Origin: Eubacterium sp.
Lineage (GTDB): Bacteria; Bacillota; Clostridia; Lachnospirales; Lachnospiraceae
DNA length: 64,000 bases
Assembly (NCBI GenBank): GCA_017619835.1
Contig: JAFZRN010000014.1
Coordinates: 1-64,000 of the forward strand
Direction: 5' to 3'
Under the pieces are notes generated by a model, which worked only from the letters and a program-made list of their open reading frames with translations, made no database searches and was not told the DNA's origin. Each line of letters begins with the position of its first letter. Positions within the stretch are counted from its first letter, which is position 1. Made by a program: the position numbers and the translations under genes. Positions 7,588 to 16,545 of this stretch are shown here, piece by piece.

Positions 7588-9824
7588 TGACGGGTTTAAA
7601 TGATAAACAGTGGGAGGCCTGCTCGTATACCGAGGGGCCTCTTCTTATACTTGCCGGTGCGGGTAGTGGTAAGACCCGCGTTATCGTTCATAGAATTGCG
7701 TATCTTATAGAGGAGATCGGGGTTAAGCCCTTTAATATCCTTGCGATCACATTTACCAATAAGGCTGCAAATGAGATGCGTGAGAGAGTTGAATCAGAAG
7801 TCGGCTTCGAGTCTGAGGGTATCTGGGTGAGTACATTTCACTCAATGTGTGTAAGGATCCTCAGACGTTTCTATGACAGGATCGGCGGTAATAACAATTT
7901 TGCTATATATGATACGGATGACCAGAAGGCAGTCATGAAAGAGGTCCTGAAGACCTTAGGATTAGACCCTAAGCATTATCCGGAGAAAATGTGTCTCAGC
8001 GCTATATCGAAAGCAAAGGAAGAGTTCCTTACACCCGAAGATATGGACAGGGTTTATGCAGGTGAATTCCGAATGGCTCAGATGGCCCGTATCTATAGAG
8101 AGTATCAGGTCAGGATGAAGAAGAATAATGCTCTTGATTTTGATGACTTGATATTTAAGACGCTGGAGCTTTTTGACAGGGATAAGGAGGTTCTTGAGGT
8201 ATATCAGAACCGCTTTAAGTATATAATGGTGGATGAGTATCAGGATACCAACCACTCCCAGTTCCTGCTGGTTAAGTATCTGGCCGAAAAATGGAGAAAT
8301 CTCTGCGTTGTCGGTGACGATGACCAGTCAATATATAAGTTCCGTGGAGCTGATATCAGCAATATCCTTGATTTTGAAAAATATTATCCCGATGCCAAGG
8401 TAGTCAAGCTTGAACAGAACTACAGATCCACATCCAACATTCTTAATGCTGCAAATGCCGTCGTAGCCAATAACAATGGTCGAAAGAGCAAGAAGCTTTG
8501 GACGGACAGTGGTGACGGCGCAAGGATAAGATATATCGTCTACGAGACCGAATACGAGGAGGCTCACGGAGTAGTCAATATCATCCTGGATAAAACTCTC
8601 GAAGGCTACAGCCTTTCGGATATGGCAGTGCTATATCGTACCAATGCCCAGTCCAGAGTTCTTGAGGAAAAGCTGATCTATGCAAATGTACCTTATTCGC
8701 TTTACGGTGGCACGGGCTTTTACAGCCGTAAGGAGATACGTGATATCCTTGCATATCTTAAACTTATCAATAATACTGACGATGAGGTGTCATTTGCAAG
8801 GATAATAAATGTCCCCAAGCGCGGGATCGGTCAGACTACAATAAATAAGATAAGAGAGCTTGCCTATGAGTCCGGAGTCTCTATGTATGATTTCTGCCTT
8901 TCGGATATGCACCGTGAAAAGCTGGGCCGCTCTGCAGATAAGATTAAGAGCTTTATGGATATGATGGAAGAGTTCAGGGCTGCTGCAAAGAAGCCTGACC
9001 TTGATGAGCTTTATGATCTTATCATGGAGAAGACTCAGTATAAGACTCTTCTTTTAAACGAGGGTACCGATGAGGCAAGAGGCAGGGTTGAGAATATAGA
9101 GGAGCTTAAGAATAAGATCCTCGCATATATGCAGAGTGCGGACGAACCTACACTTTCGGAACTTCTGGAAGAGATATCTCTCGTTGCGGATACGGATGAT
9201 GAAGATAACAGCGATAACAAGGTTACCCTGATGACTCTTCACAGCGCAAAAGGTCTTGAGTTCCCGATAGTATTCATAGTCGGGATGGAAGAGAGGCTTT
9301 TCCCGAGCGGACTTTCCATAGATTCAGATGATCCGGATGCGGTTGAGGAGGAAAGAAGACTCTGCTATGTAGGTATTACCAGAGCAAAGAAGGAGCTGTT
9401 CCTGAGTTCTGCAACAACCCGTATGGTTAACGGCAGCAGACTTTATCCTGCAGAATCAAGATTTATCGAAGAGATTCCCCAGGAATATATCGAAAGATCC
9501 GGTGTTAAAGTAAACCGTGTTAAGGATTATTCCTTTGATGGTTACCCGAGACCCAGAGAAACGACGTCATTTACCCCTGTGAAACCTGTGGTTACGGTCA
9601 GTCGTCCCGCATTCGGGGCAGCATTTACACCTCAGACTTCACAGTCATCCGGAAGCTTTGATTACGGGGTAGGAGACAGAGTCCGCCATATCAAGTTCGG
9701 TAAGGGTACTGTGACCGAGATGATAAAGGGTGGAAGCGACTACGAGATAACTGTAAACTTTGATACGGTTGGCGAAAAGAAGATGTTTGCCAGCCTTGCA
9801 AAGCTTAAAAAAATAGACGAATAA
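7587..9824 (+). CDS. pcrA: UvrD/Rep-family DNA helicase PcrA
   Basis: This is a superfamily 1A 3'-5' DNA helicase for repair and rolling-circle replication, 745 residues and full length. The motifs are in order: the Q-motif region LNDKQWEA, Walker A GAGSGKT (24-30), the Walker B segment VDEYQDTNHSQ near residue 216, QNYRST near 278, TLMTLHSAKGLEF near 550 and EEERRLCYVGITRAK near 590. The last 50 residues (VGDRVRHIKFGKGTV onward) match the C-terminal tudor-like domain of PcrA that contacts RNA polymerase. Its ATG overlaps the pspA stop by one base, so it is expressed from the pspA promoter. Confidence 0.97.
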   Translation: MTGLNDKQWEACSYTEGPLLILAGAGSGKTRVIVHRIAYLIEEIGVKPFNILAITFTNKAANEMRERVESEVGFESEGIWVSTFHSMCVRILRRFYDRIGGNNNFAIYDTDDQKAVMKEVLKTLGLDPKHYPEKMCLSAISKAKEEFLTPEDMDRVYAGEFRMAQMARIYREYQVRMKKNNALDFDDLIFKTLELFDRDKEVLEVYQNRFKYIMVDEYQDTNHSQFLLVKYLAEKWRNLCVVGDDDQSIYKFRGADISNILDFEKYYPDAKVVKLEQNYRSTSNILNAANAVVANNNGRKSKKLWTDSGDGARIRYIVYETEYEEAHGVVNIILDKTLEGYSLSDMAVLYRTNAQSRVLEEKLIYANVPYSLYGGTGFYSRKEIRDILAYLKLINNTDDEVSFARIINVPKRGIGQTTINKIRELAYESGVSMYDFCLSDMHREKLGRSADKIKSFMDMMEEFRAAAKKPDLDELYDLIMEKTQYKTLLLNEGTDEARGRVENIEELKNKILAYMQSADEPTLSELLEEISLVADTDDEDNSDNKVTLMTLHSAKGLEFPIVFIVGMEERLFPSGLSIDSDDPDAVEEERRLCYVGITRAKKELFLSSATTRMVNGSRLYPAESRFIEEIPQEYIERSGVKVNRVKDYSFDGYPRPRETTSFTPVKPVVTVSRPAFGAAFTPQTSQSSGSFDYGVGDRVRHIKFGKGTVTEMIKGGSDYEITVNFDTVGEKKMFASLAKLKKIDE

Positions 9825-9849
9825 ACTACTTTATCATAATAAAAATATG

Positions 9850-9858
9850 TGATATAAT
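9850..9858 (+). promoter_or_regulatory. extended -10 promoter
   Basis: TGaTATAAT (9850-9858) is an extended -10 element. A poor -35 (TTTATC, 9830-9835) lies 17 bases upstream. It would drive the small acidic membrane protein separately from pcrA. Confidence 0.5.
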
Positions 9859-9915
9859 AGTCCAAGATTCCAGTATGGAAACAGTACTTAAATATCTGAA
9901 AGGGGGTTTCTTCAT

Positions 9916-10155
9916 ATGAGAAACGAAGTTGTAGTTAGAGATGATGCAGTTGAGACAGCAAAGAATGCCATCGTAGCAGTATGCATAATTGTTGGCGTTA
10001 TTACACTTATCGTTGGTATCGCAGTTGCTGTATATAAGTATCTTACACCGGATTATCTGGATGATTTTGATGAATTCGATGATGATTTTGATGATGATTT
10101 CTTTGATGATGATCAGGACTTTGCAGAAGATGTTGCTGCTCCTGCTGAGGCATAG
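9916..10155 (+). CDS. small membrane protein with acidic Asp/Phe-rich tail
   Basis: This protein has 79 residues: a short charged start, one hydrophobic helix at about residues 18-42, and a tail that is almost entirely Asp, Phe and Glu with an Ala/Pro end. It has GAAAGGGGG before the ATG, its own extended -10 promoter and its own terminator, so it looks like a monocistronic gene. The topology is probably N-in or a single-pass anchor. I do not recognise a family; an acidic anchor that binds cations or basic partners is only a guess. Confidence 0.75.
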   Translation: MRNEVVVRDDAVETAKNAIVAVCIIVGVITLIVGIAVAVYKYLTPDYLDDFDEFDDDFDDDFFDDDQDFAEDVAAPAEA

Positions 10156-10177
10156 ATACTGTAATATATGTGATTTA

Positions 10178-10208
10178 GGGGCTGTACCTTGCAGCCCCTT
10201 TTCTTTTT
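10178..10208 (+). terminator. intrinsic terminator
   Basis: GGGGCTG (10178-10184) pairs with CAGCCCC (10192-10198) around a 7-base loop and is followed by TTTTCTTTTT. Confidence 0.87.
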
Positions 10209-10320
10209 GAAGCTTTATCAATTTATTATGTACCTTAATAAAATGTTAATAATTCTGATAACTATTTATTAAACTTACTTATTTATCATGAGTTTAGTTT
10301 TTAAAGCGGGGGAAAGCGTG

Positions 10321-11019
10321 ATGTATAATATCCTGGTTTGTGATGATGACAAAGACATAGTTGAAGCAGTGAGCATTTATCTGGAGACGTCCGGCTACAA
10401 TGTTATCAAGGCCTATAACGGAATTGAGGCACTTGAGCTTCTTAATAAGGAGGAAATCCATCTGGTAGTGATCGATATCATGATGCCTGAGATGGATGGA
10501 ATCAAAGCTTGTCTTAAGATCAGAGAGAAGAGTGCCATTCCTGTCATCTTCCTTTCTGCAAAGTCCGAGGATGCTGATAAGATACTCGGTCTTGATATCG
10601 GAGCAGATGACTATGTGACCAAGCCCTTCAATCCACTTGAACTTGTTGCCAGAGTCAAATCACAGCTGAGAAGATATACACAGCTTGGAACCATCGCCGA
10701 AAAGACTGATGATAAGGTTCTTATCAACGGCGGACTTGAGATAAATGACAGCGCCAAACAGGTGCTGGTTGATGGTGAAGAGGTTAAGCTCACACCGATC
10801 GAATATGATATCCTCATGTTCCTTACCGAAAACAGAGGCCGCGTCTTTACTACCGGACAGATATATGAAGCTGTATGGAGAGAGGATGCCCTCGGTGCCG
10901 ATAATATAATTGCCGTTCATATAAGACATATCAGAGAGAAGATCGAGATCAATCCCAAGGAGCCCCGCTTCCTTAAGGTTGTATGGGGACAGGGATACAA
11001 GATGGAAAAACTAAACTAG
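10321..11019 (+). CDS. OmpR-family response regulator
   Basis: This is a 232-residue two-component regulator. The receiver domain (1-120) has acidic residues at 8-10, the phospho-acceptor D52 in VVIDIMMPEMDG and the conserved Lys in VTKPFNP. A winged-helix DNA-binding domain occupies about 132-230 (LTPIEYDILMFLTENRG; NIIAVHIRHIREKIE). I chose ATG 10321, preceded by GGGGGA with 8-base spacing, over an in-frame start 33 bases upstream. The cognate histidine kinase follows 12 bases downstream. The architecture resembles VanR/VncR-like regulators, but the target genes are not evident here. Confidence 0.93.
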   Translation: MYNILVCDDDKDIVEAVSIYLETSGYNVIKAYNGIEALELLNKEEIHLVVIDIMMPEMDGIKACLKIREKSAIPVIFLSAKSEDADKILGLDIGADDYVTKPFNPLELVARVKSQLRRYTQLGTIAEKTDDKVLINGGLEINDSAKQVLVDGEEVKLTPIEYDILMFLTENRGRVFTTGQIYEAVWREDALGADNIIAVHIRHIREKIEINPKEPRFLKVVWGQGYKMEKLN

Positions 11020-11031
11020 AAGAGGTAAATT

Positions 11032-13752
11032 ATGAAGGTTATCAAGAACAATTTCTTCAGACTTATTATGTTTATCTTTGGATTTGCAGGGATACTCATG
11101 CTTTTAGTCGGAAGTCTGGTTACATTTGCAACCTATGATTATATGGGAGCCGAAAAGGCCGTTACTCCTTATCTGGAATCGGAAGCTGTCAGGAAAAATG
11201 TATATAATACAGCGGTAAGTCTTAATGCCGAAGCTCAAAGAACAACTAAGATCAATGAGCTTAATCTGGATGATAATAAGGTCACTGTATATGATTATGC
11301 AGATGATATATCTAAGGAATATACATTTAAAGATCTGCTTGATGCTGAAAATGTTGCTGTAAGATTAAGAAACAGTCTCTATGATTCACAATCATCTTAT
11401 TATGCATTAGATACTAACAGTGCTGCATATAAAGAGATACCTGCTAATACAACAGGAAAGATAGTTAAGATCAGCCTTAGTGAATATCTTAAGCTTATTG
11501 TGACAAACGGTACAAAGTATTATGGTGATTCTTCGCAGGACGGTTATGAGATATTTAATATAATTACCGACCTCATGGAAAATGGTGAGAATTTTACCGA
11601 TGGCGGAAACATTTTCTATATAAAGACTGATAAATCTTATGTCATTTATGATGAGACTAACAAGTTTATCTACAGAACCGGAAATCTTTTCCCTAACGGT
11701 CATCAGGATCTTGAAAGGATCACTTCGGATTATGTATATTTTGCCGATAATGATTATAAAGACTTTAAAGATATGCTTCCTGAATTTATGTATTGTTCTG
11801 TTGAGGAAGCTTTATACGGAACTCTTTCTTCTGAGGAAAAAGAGGGCCTTGAAACTATCGGATACTACCCGGATCATTATATGAATGGTGTTAATGCAGT
11901 ATTCAGTCTCGGAAATGATACCATAACGGATTGCTTTATTGATGATGATGAGATTTCCAGTAAACTTTATCAGGCTACTGATAAAGCATATAATTCAACC
12001 TACAGTGAACTTAGAGATGAGATCGTTAATACAGCTGATGTTTTCGTAAGCTATGATTCAAAGACAAAAAAGATCAATCAGTGGTATAAAGGCGAAAACG
12101 ATATAAAGAAGAATTATGAATATCTTTCGGAAAGAGACATTCTTTCCCTTACAGATGGAATTGATTACGATTTCACCATAGGCTTAAAGATTTATGATAA
12201 TCAATATTATAATTTTGAAAGAACGATGTATTCATTCTGCCTTAAGGTACCGGAACCGGTGATACTTATGGCACTTGGAACCATTTTCTTCCTGCTGGCT
12301 GTTGTACTACTTACTATAGGTGAACCTGCAAAAATTGAATTCTTTGATAAACTTCCTTATCTTGTACATATAGCACTCCTCATACTTTTATGCGGAGCAA
12401 TCTCTTCAATATTTTATACTATGGGTACCTTTAATGATCAGGTTGCTGATATCATGCTCAAAGAGACTACAGGATTTATTATGTTCCTTGTAATAATCGC
12501 TGCGGTTACATATATAATATGTGCAGCTTGTTACCTGTCACTTATAAGAAGGATCAAATGTAAGAAATTCCTCGATGGATTTATCACTATCAAGATCTGC
12601 AGATGGTTGATAAAGAAGGTCAGGACAGCTCTTAGTTACCTGAAAGGCAGGACAAAACTCACAATGTTCATTATTGCTGCATTTTTAGCAGTAATGTTCC
12701 TTACTATAATAGTTATGGCAGCAGCTCAAAATGATGCGGCAGGCTTAGGTGCATTTTTAATCTTCCTGATATTTGTAGCAGTAGCTCTCTTTGTTCTGAG
12801 ATATATGATAGATATCGAAAGAATCCTCGAAGCAAGTAAGAAGATTGAATCAGGAGACCTTGATGCAAAGGTAGATACAGAAAAGCTCACATTTAACAAT
12901 AAAGAACTCGGAGAAAGCTTTAATAATCTCGGTACCGGACTTTCAAAAGCAGTAGAGGCATCGGTAAGAGATGAGAGGACAAAGGCAGAGCTTATTACAA
13001 ATGTATCTCATGATATAAAGACTCCGCTTACTTCGATAATCAATTATGTAGATCTTCTTAAGAGAGAGAATATTGATAACCCTAAGGCTCAGGAATATAT
13101 CGAAGTTCTCGATAAAAAGTCTGACAGGCTTAAGCAGCTTATCCTTGATCTTATAGAAGCATCTAAGACAAGTACCGGTAATATCGAACTAGAGAAGACT
13201 GATATGAACCTTGTGGAACTTGTCGGTCAGGCTGTAGGAGAATATGAAGATAAGTTTAATGAGAAGAATCTTGAGCTTGTTCAGAATATAACAGTTAACA
13301 GAGCACTCATTAATGCAGACGGAAGAAGAATATTCAGAGTTATAGACAATGTTCTCGGAAATGTATATAAATACAGCATGCCGGGTACAAGAGTATATCT
13401 TAATCTCGGTATCAGTGGAAATGAGAAGGATGTTATCTTCAGTTTAAAGAATGTAAGTAAGGAAATGCTTAATATTTCTGCAGATGAACTTACAGAGAGA
13501 TTCGTAAGAGGAGATAAGTCAAGATCTACGGAAGGTTCGGGACTTGGTCTTTCAATCGCAAAGAATCTTATCGAGATGCATGACGGCACTTTTAAGATAA
13601 ATATAGATGGAGACATGTTCACGGTTATTATCTCGCTTCCGCTTGTTGAAGAAAAAATACCTGTGTCAGCAGACGAAGAATCAGCACCGGTAACCGAGGA
13701 AAATACCGAACCGGTAACCGAAGAAGAATCAGTTGATAATTCCGAGAAATAA
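11032..13752 (+). CDS. multi-pass membrane sensor histidine kinase
   Basis: This 906-residue kinase pairs with the preceding regulator. It has a first transmembrane helix at about 10-32 and a large extracytoplasmic region to about 405. A cluster of five helices follows (near 410-430, 445-468, 482-506, 548-570 and 578-600), then a HAMP-like linker. The HisKA domain has the phospho-histidine H660 in NVSHDIKTPLTSI, and the ATPase domain has DNVLGNVYKY and the G2 box GSGLGLSIAKN. The last 35 residues are a Glu/Pro-rich tail. The large sensor and extra helices are longer than in typical VanS-type kinases, and I do not recognise the ligand-binding region. Confidence 0.93.
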   Translation: MKVIKNNFFRLIMFIFGFAGILMLLVGSLVTFATYDYMGAEKAVTPYLESEAVRKNVYNTAVSLNAEAQRTTKINELNLDDNKVTVYDYADDISKEYTFKDLLDAENVAVRLRNSLYDSQSSYYALDTNSAAYKEIPANTTGKIVKISLSEYLKLIVTNGTKYYGDSSQDGYEIFNIITDLMENGENFTDGGNIFYIKTDKSYVIYDETNKFIYRTGNLFPNGHQDLERITSDYVYFADNDYKDFKDMLPEFMYCSVEEALYGTLSSEEKEGLETIGYYPDHYMNGVNAVFSLGNDTITDCFIDDDEISSKLYQATDKAYNSTYSELRDEIVNTADVFVSYDSKTKKINQWYKGENDIKKNYEYLSERDILSLTDGIDYDFTIGLKIYDNQYYNFERTMYSFCLKVPEPVILMALGTIFFLLAVVLLTIGEPAKIEFFDKLPYLVHIALLILLCGAISSIFYTMGTFNDQVADIMLKETTGFIMFLVIIAAVTYIICAACYLSLIRRIKCKKFLDGFITIKICRWLIKKVRTALSYLKGRTKLTMFIIAAFLAVMFLTIIVMAAAQNDAAGLGAFLIFLIFVAVALFVLRYMIDIERILEASKKIESGDLDAKVDTEKLTFNNKELGESFNNLGTGLSKAVEASVRDERTKAELITNVSHDIKTPLTSIINYVDLLKRENIDNPKAQEYIEVLDKKSDRLKQLILDLIEASKTSTGNIELEKTDMNLVELVGQAVGEYEDKFNEKNLELVQNITVNRALINADGRRIFRVIDNVLGNVYKYSMPGTRVYLNLGISGNEKDVIFSLKNVSKEMLNISADELTERFVRGDKSRSTEGSGLGLSIAKNLIEMHDGTFKINIDGDMFTVIISLPLVEEKIPVSADEESAPVTEENTEPVTEEESVDNSEK

Positions 13753-13755
13753 TAC

Positions 13756-13784
13756 TTGACAAAGACAGGGTGCATCACTATAAT
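13756..13784 (+). promoter_or_regulatory. strong promoter for tRNA-Val/Met/Pro
   Basis: Consensus TTGACA (13756-13761) and TATAAT (13779-13784) are separated by 17 bases. They sit directly after the kinase stop codon and 35 bases before the first tRNA. Confidence 0.88.
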
Positions 13785-13790
13785 AGACAA

Positions 13791-13814
13791 AGTGCCGCTC
13801 AAGTAAGCGGCACT
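13791..13814 (+). other. leader hairpin before tRNA-Val
   Basis: AGTGCCGCT (13791-13799) pairs perfectly with AGCGGCACT (13806-13814) around CAAGTA. The hairpin starts at the expected transcription start and ends five bases before the tRNA. No U-tract follows, so it is not a terminator; it may guide 5' processing of the tRNA transcript. Confidence 0.6.
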
Positions 13815-13819
13815 TATAC

Positions 13820-13892
13820 GGGGTCTTAGCTCAGCTGGGAGAGCATCTGCCTTACAAGCAGAGGGTCACAGGTTCGAGCCCTGTAGGCCCCA
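13820..13892 (+). tRNA. tRNA-Val (anticodon TAC)
   Basis: This is a 73-base cloverleaf with acceptor GGGGTCT/AGGCCCC, anticodon loop CTTACAA and T-loop GTTCGAG. No CCA is encoded. It is the first of a three-tRNA group. Confidence 0.95.
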
Positions 13893-13924
13893 ATTATCCT
13901 GGCCTCAATAAGACCAGGTTATGT

Positions 13925-13998
13925 GGCGGGATAGCTCAGCTGGCTAGAGCATACGGTTCATACCCGTAGTGTCGAGGGTTCAAGTCCCCCTCCCGCTA
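13925..13998 (+). tRNA. tRNA-Met (anticodon CAT)
   Basis: This is a 74-base cloverleaf with acceptor GGCGGGA/TCCCGCT and anticodon loop TTCATAC. The paired first base and ordinary D-arm fit elongator Met better than initiator. An Ile tRNA with lysidine is the alternative for a CAT anticodon, but its usual identity features are not evident. Confidence 0.9.
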
Positions 13999-14014
13999 CT
14001 CTTTTATTGCAAAC

Positions 14015-14089
14015 CGGGGTGTGGCTCAGCTTGGCTAGAGCGCTTGATTTGGGATCAAGAGGTCGTCGGTTCGAATCCGGTCACCCCGA
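14015..14089 (+). tRNA. tRNA-Pro (anticodon TGG)
   Basis: This is a 75-base cloverleaf with acceptor CGGGGTG/CACCCCG and anticodon loop TTTGGGA flanked by CTTGA/TCAAG. No CCA is encoded. Confidence 0.95.
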
Positions 14090-14135
14090 CTTATCGCCTT
14101 AATTCAAAAAGAATTAAAAAGCGAGCATAAACATC

Positions 14136-14164
14136 TTGACAAACTTTACATAATTATATAAAAT
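14136..14164 (+). promoter_or_regulatory. promoter for the second tRNA group
   Basis: TTGACA (14136-14141) and TAAAAT (14159-14164) with a 17-base spacer lie 46 bases before tRNA-Gly, so the cluster has two transcription starts. Confidence 0.75.
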
Positions 14165-14209
14165 ACAGTAGCTGTCACAGAGATTTAGCATTACGATGGT
14201 TTACAGTAT

Positions 14210-14280
14210 GCGGGTGTAGTTCAGTGGTAGAACACCAGCCTTCCAAGCTGGATATGTGGGTTCGATTCCCATCACCCGCT
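14210..14280 (+). tRNA. tRNA-Gly (anticodon TCC)
   Basis: This is a 71-base cloverleaf with acceptor GCGGGTG/CACCCGC and anticodon loop CTTCCAA within CCAGC/GCTGG. Confidence 0.95.
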
Positions 14281-14315
14281 TTTTGTCTGTCTTAAGGCAG
14301 AAAATATTTATCCAT

Positions 14316-14389
<74 letters not shown>

Positions 14390-14395
14390 CTACAT

Positions 14396-14470
14396 GGTGG
14401 GTATGGCGCAGTTGGCTAGCGCGCCAGATTGTGGCTCTGGAGGCCGAGGGTTCAAGTCCCTCTACCCACC
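14396..14470 (+). tRNA. tRNA-His (anticodon GTG)
   Basis: The acceptor is GTGGGTA/TACCCAC and the anticodon loop is TTGTGGC. The extra G at 14396 can pair with the discriminator C at 14470, the G-1 feature of histidine tRNAs. Confidence 0.95.
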
Positions 14471-14485
14471 CTTTATTCAATGTCT

Positions 14486-14557
14486 TGGGCTATAGCCAAG
14501 CGGTAAGGCACAGGACTTTGACTCCTGCATTCGTTGGTTCGAATCCAACTAGCCCAG
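14486..14557 (+). tRNA. tRNA-Gln (anticodon TTG)
   Basis: This is a 72-base cloverleaf with acceptor TGGGCTA/TAGCCCA and anticodon loop CTTTGAC. The U1-A72 pair is typical of glutamine tRNAs. Confidence 0.95.
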
Positions 14558-14599
14558 TTCACGTCGGGAAATCATTTCCATGCGGTTTAATAAATCTTT

Positions 14600-14672
14600 G
14601 AGCCACTAGCTCAGTCGGTAGAGCACTTGACTTTTAATCAAGTTGTCGGGGGTTCGATTCCCCCGTGGCTCA
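14600..14672 (+). tRNA. tRNA-Lys (anticodon TTT)
   Basis: This is a 73-base cloverleaf with acceptor GAGCCAC/GTGGCTC and anticodon loop CTTTTAA within CTTGA/TCAAG. Confidence 0.95.
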
Positions 14673-14715
14673 CTTTTAAAGGTCGTGCAGGTTCTGTATG
14701 ATCTTTATTTTTTTA

Positions 14716-14797
14716 GCGGATATGGCGGAATTGGCAGACGCGCTAGATTTAGGTTCTAGTGGGAACACCCGTGCAGGTTCAACTCCTGTTATCCGCA
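14716..14797 (+). tRNA. tRNA-Leu (anticodon TAG)
   Basis: This is an 82-base class II tRNA with a long variable arm. The acceptor is GCGGATA/TATCCGC and the anticodon loop is TTTAGGT. It is the last tRNA of the group. Confidence 0.95.
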
Positions 14798-14804
14798 AAG
14801 CCTT

Positions 14805-14837
14805 AAGGACAGAATATGATTCTGTCCTTTTCTTTTA
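14805..14837 (+). terminator. intrinsic terminator of the tRNA cluster
   Basis: AAGGACAGAAT (14805-14815) pairs with ATTCTGTCCTT (14819-14829), followed by TTCTTTT. Confidence 0.87.
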
Positions 14838-14878
14838 ATCAGATTATCTATTTTCAGATACATAGGGAGCAGCATGCT

Positions 14879-16468
14879 ATGAGTAAACCTGAAGAAATCT
14901 ACGACAGATACAGATTAAACAGACCGATAGATATAGTTAATATCCTTTATTTGCTTTTTATCGTGTCGGTTTATTCTATTTATATGCATAACATGTATTT
15001 TGATATAACAGGTACGCGCGGAAAGGTTTTTACCTTCGGCTCGCTTCTTTATGTCATACTTTTTATTGTATCCTATTTTCTTGAAATCATGCTTATAAAA
15101 TACTACGGGACCGATAAGCCGGTATTCTATAAAGATAGTCGTGTGATAGCAATGCCCGAAATCTGGATGGGTCTATTCCTTATCGCAAATATTATCGCAT
15201 TATTCATGGCTCCTGATCTGAGTGAAGCCTGGACGGGAGAGGGCGGAAGATATTTTGGACTATCGCTTGTTATGATCATTGCTTTTTCCTTTATCTGTCT
15301 TTCAAGGGAAGCATCAGTTAATATGATCGTCTATACGGTATTTTTCCTCGTATCCGGTCTTGCTTATGTAATGGCCGTCCTGCAGCATTTCGGTTTTGAT
15401 CCCTTTGGCTTAAGAGATAAGATAGTGGATAGACAAAAGGAAATGTTTATCTCGCTTTTCGGAAATATCAATACCTATGGCTCTTATATATGTGTTGCTC
15501 TGCCAGTTTTCGTTGCACTTTTCATTTTCGGTAAGAAAATACTTCCGAGGGTCATGGCAGGCATCATCCTGTTTTTGGCAGGCATGGCGATCATCCCGGC
15601 AAAGAGTGATAATGTTTATCTCGGCCTCGGAGTCGCATTTATCGTGCTATTTTATATCGCGATACTTAACAAACGTTTTACCGAATATATATTCTCAGTG
15701 CTGCTTCTGATCTTAGGACTTGAGACCATGGCTATCCTGAACAGTGTATTTAACGGAAGCCAGAAGCATATCAACGGTATAGCCAAGATAATAGAGAATC
15801 CGAAGATTATGCTCATCTTTGTTCTTATAATTGTAGCTGTCCTAATCATTTCCCTGATATTCAGGGCTGCTGATTATGAGGCTTATAAGAATATCCAGTC
15901 ATGGAAACTGCTTATTGTATTTTCCGTTATCCTTATCGTCGCAGCTGCTGCAACTATTGTACTCGGTGTCAGGTCCGGAAATGAGCTCTTTAAATTCAAT
16001 GATGAATGGGGCACATATAGAGGCTATATATGGAGAAGAGGAGTTTCGCTTTTTAAGGAATCCTCACCTGCTCATAAGATATTCGGTAACGGAAATGAGA
16101 CCATCGGATATCTTATGAAGAAGTATTACTATGCCGAGATGGTGGAGATTACCAATAAGAAGTATGATAATCTTCATAACGAGATCCTTCAGTACCTCGT
16201 AACCACAGGTTTATTCGGACTTATCGCTTATCTTGGTTTTGTCGTTACATCCTTTATCTATATCGGTAAAAGGATGAAGGGTGATGCCGTTGCAATCGGC
16301 TGTCTTGCAGGTGCCGCATCTTACTTTGCACAGAGCCTTGTAACCCTGAATCAGCCCATAACGACGCCTTATTTCTTCGTGATCCTGGCTGTGGGGATCG
16401 GATATATCCGCTACAGAGACCAGGGATACGGACCGTTTAAAGACAGAAAAGATGAAAATATACTATAA
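14879..16468 (+). CDS. O-antigen ligase/Wzy-type polytopic membrane protein
   Basis: This 529-residue protein has about 11-12 hydrophobic helices spread over its whole length. The segment KYDNLHNEILQYLVTTG followed by LFGLIAYLGF near residue 450 is the Wzy_C/WaaL-type signature that follows the large external loop of O-antigen ligases and polymerases. SLFGNINTYGSYI near residue 200 is a second typical patch. A role in joining or polymerising a cell-surface glycan is the family expectation; the acceptor is unknown. I chose ATG 14879 because GGGAG (14865-14869) precedes it. The in-frame ATG at 14816 lies inside the tRNA terminator. It is a lone gene with no glycan cluster beside it. Confidence 0.8.
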   Translation: MSKPEEIYDRYRLNRPIDIVNILYLLFIVSVYSIYMHNMYFDITGTRGKVFTFGSLLYVILFIVSYFLEIMLIKYYGTDKPVFYKDSRVIAMPEIWMGLFLIANIIALFMAPDLSEAWTGEGGRYFGLSLVMIIAFSFICLSREASVNMIVYTVFFLVSGLAYVMAVLQHFGFDPFGLRDKIVDRQKEMFISLFGNINTYGSYICVALPVFVALFIFGKKILPRVMAGIILFLAGMAIIPAKSDNVYLGLGVAFIVLFYIAILNKRFTEYIFSVLLLILGLETMAILNSVFNGSQKHINGIAKIIENPKIMLIFVLIIVAVLIISLIFRAADYEAYKNIQSWKLLIVFSVILIVAAAATIVLGVRSGNELFKFNDEWGTYRGYIWRRGVSLFKESSPAHKIFGNGNETIGYLMKKYYYAEMVEITNKKYDNLHNEILQYLVTTGLFGLIAYLGFVVTSFIYIGKRMKGDAVAIGCLAGAASYFAQSLVTLNQPITTPYFFVILAVGIGYIRYRDQGYGPFKDRKDENIL

Positions 16469-16473
16469 GTATT

Positions 16474-16502
16474 TTGACATAAGTATAAAATTTTTATATA
16501 AT
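16474..16502 (+). promoter_or_regulatory. tyrS promoter
   Basis: TTGACA (16474-16479) and TATAAT (16497-16502) with 17-base spacing lie about 44 bases before the tyrS ATG. The leader is too short for a T-box. Confidence 0.85.
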
Positions 16503-16545
16503 TAATCAGATAGACTACTATAACTTACTAAACAGGAGACTTAAA

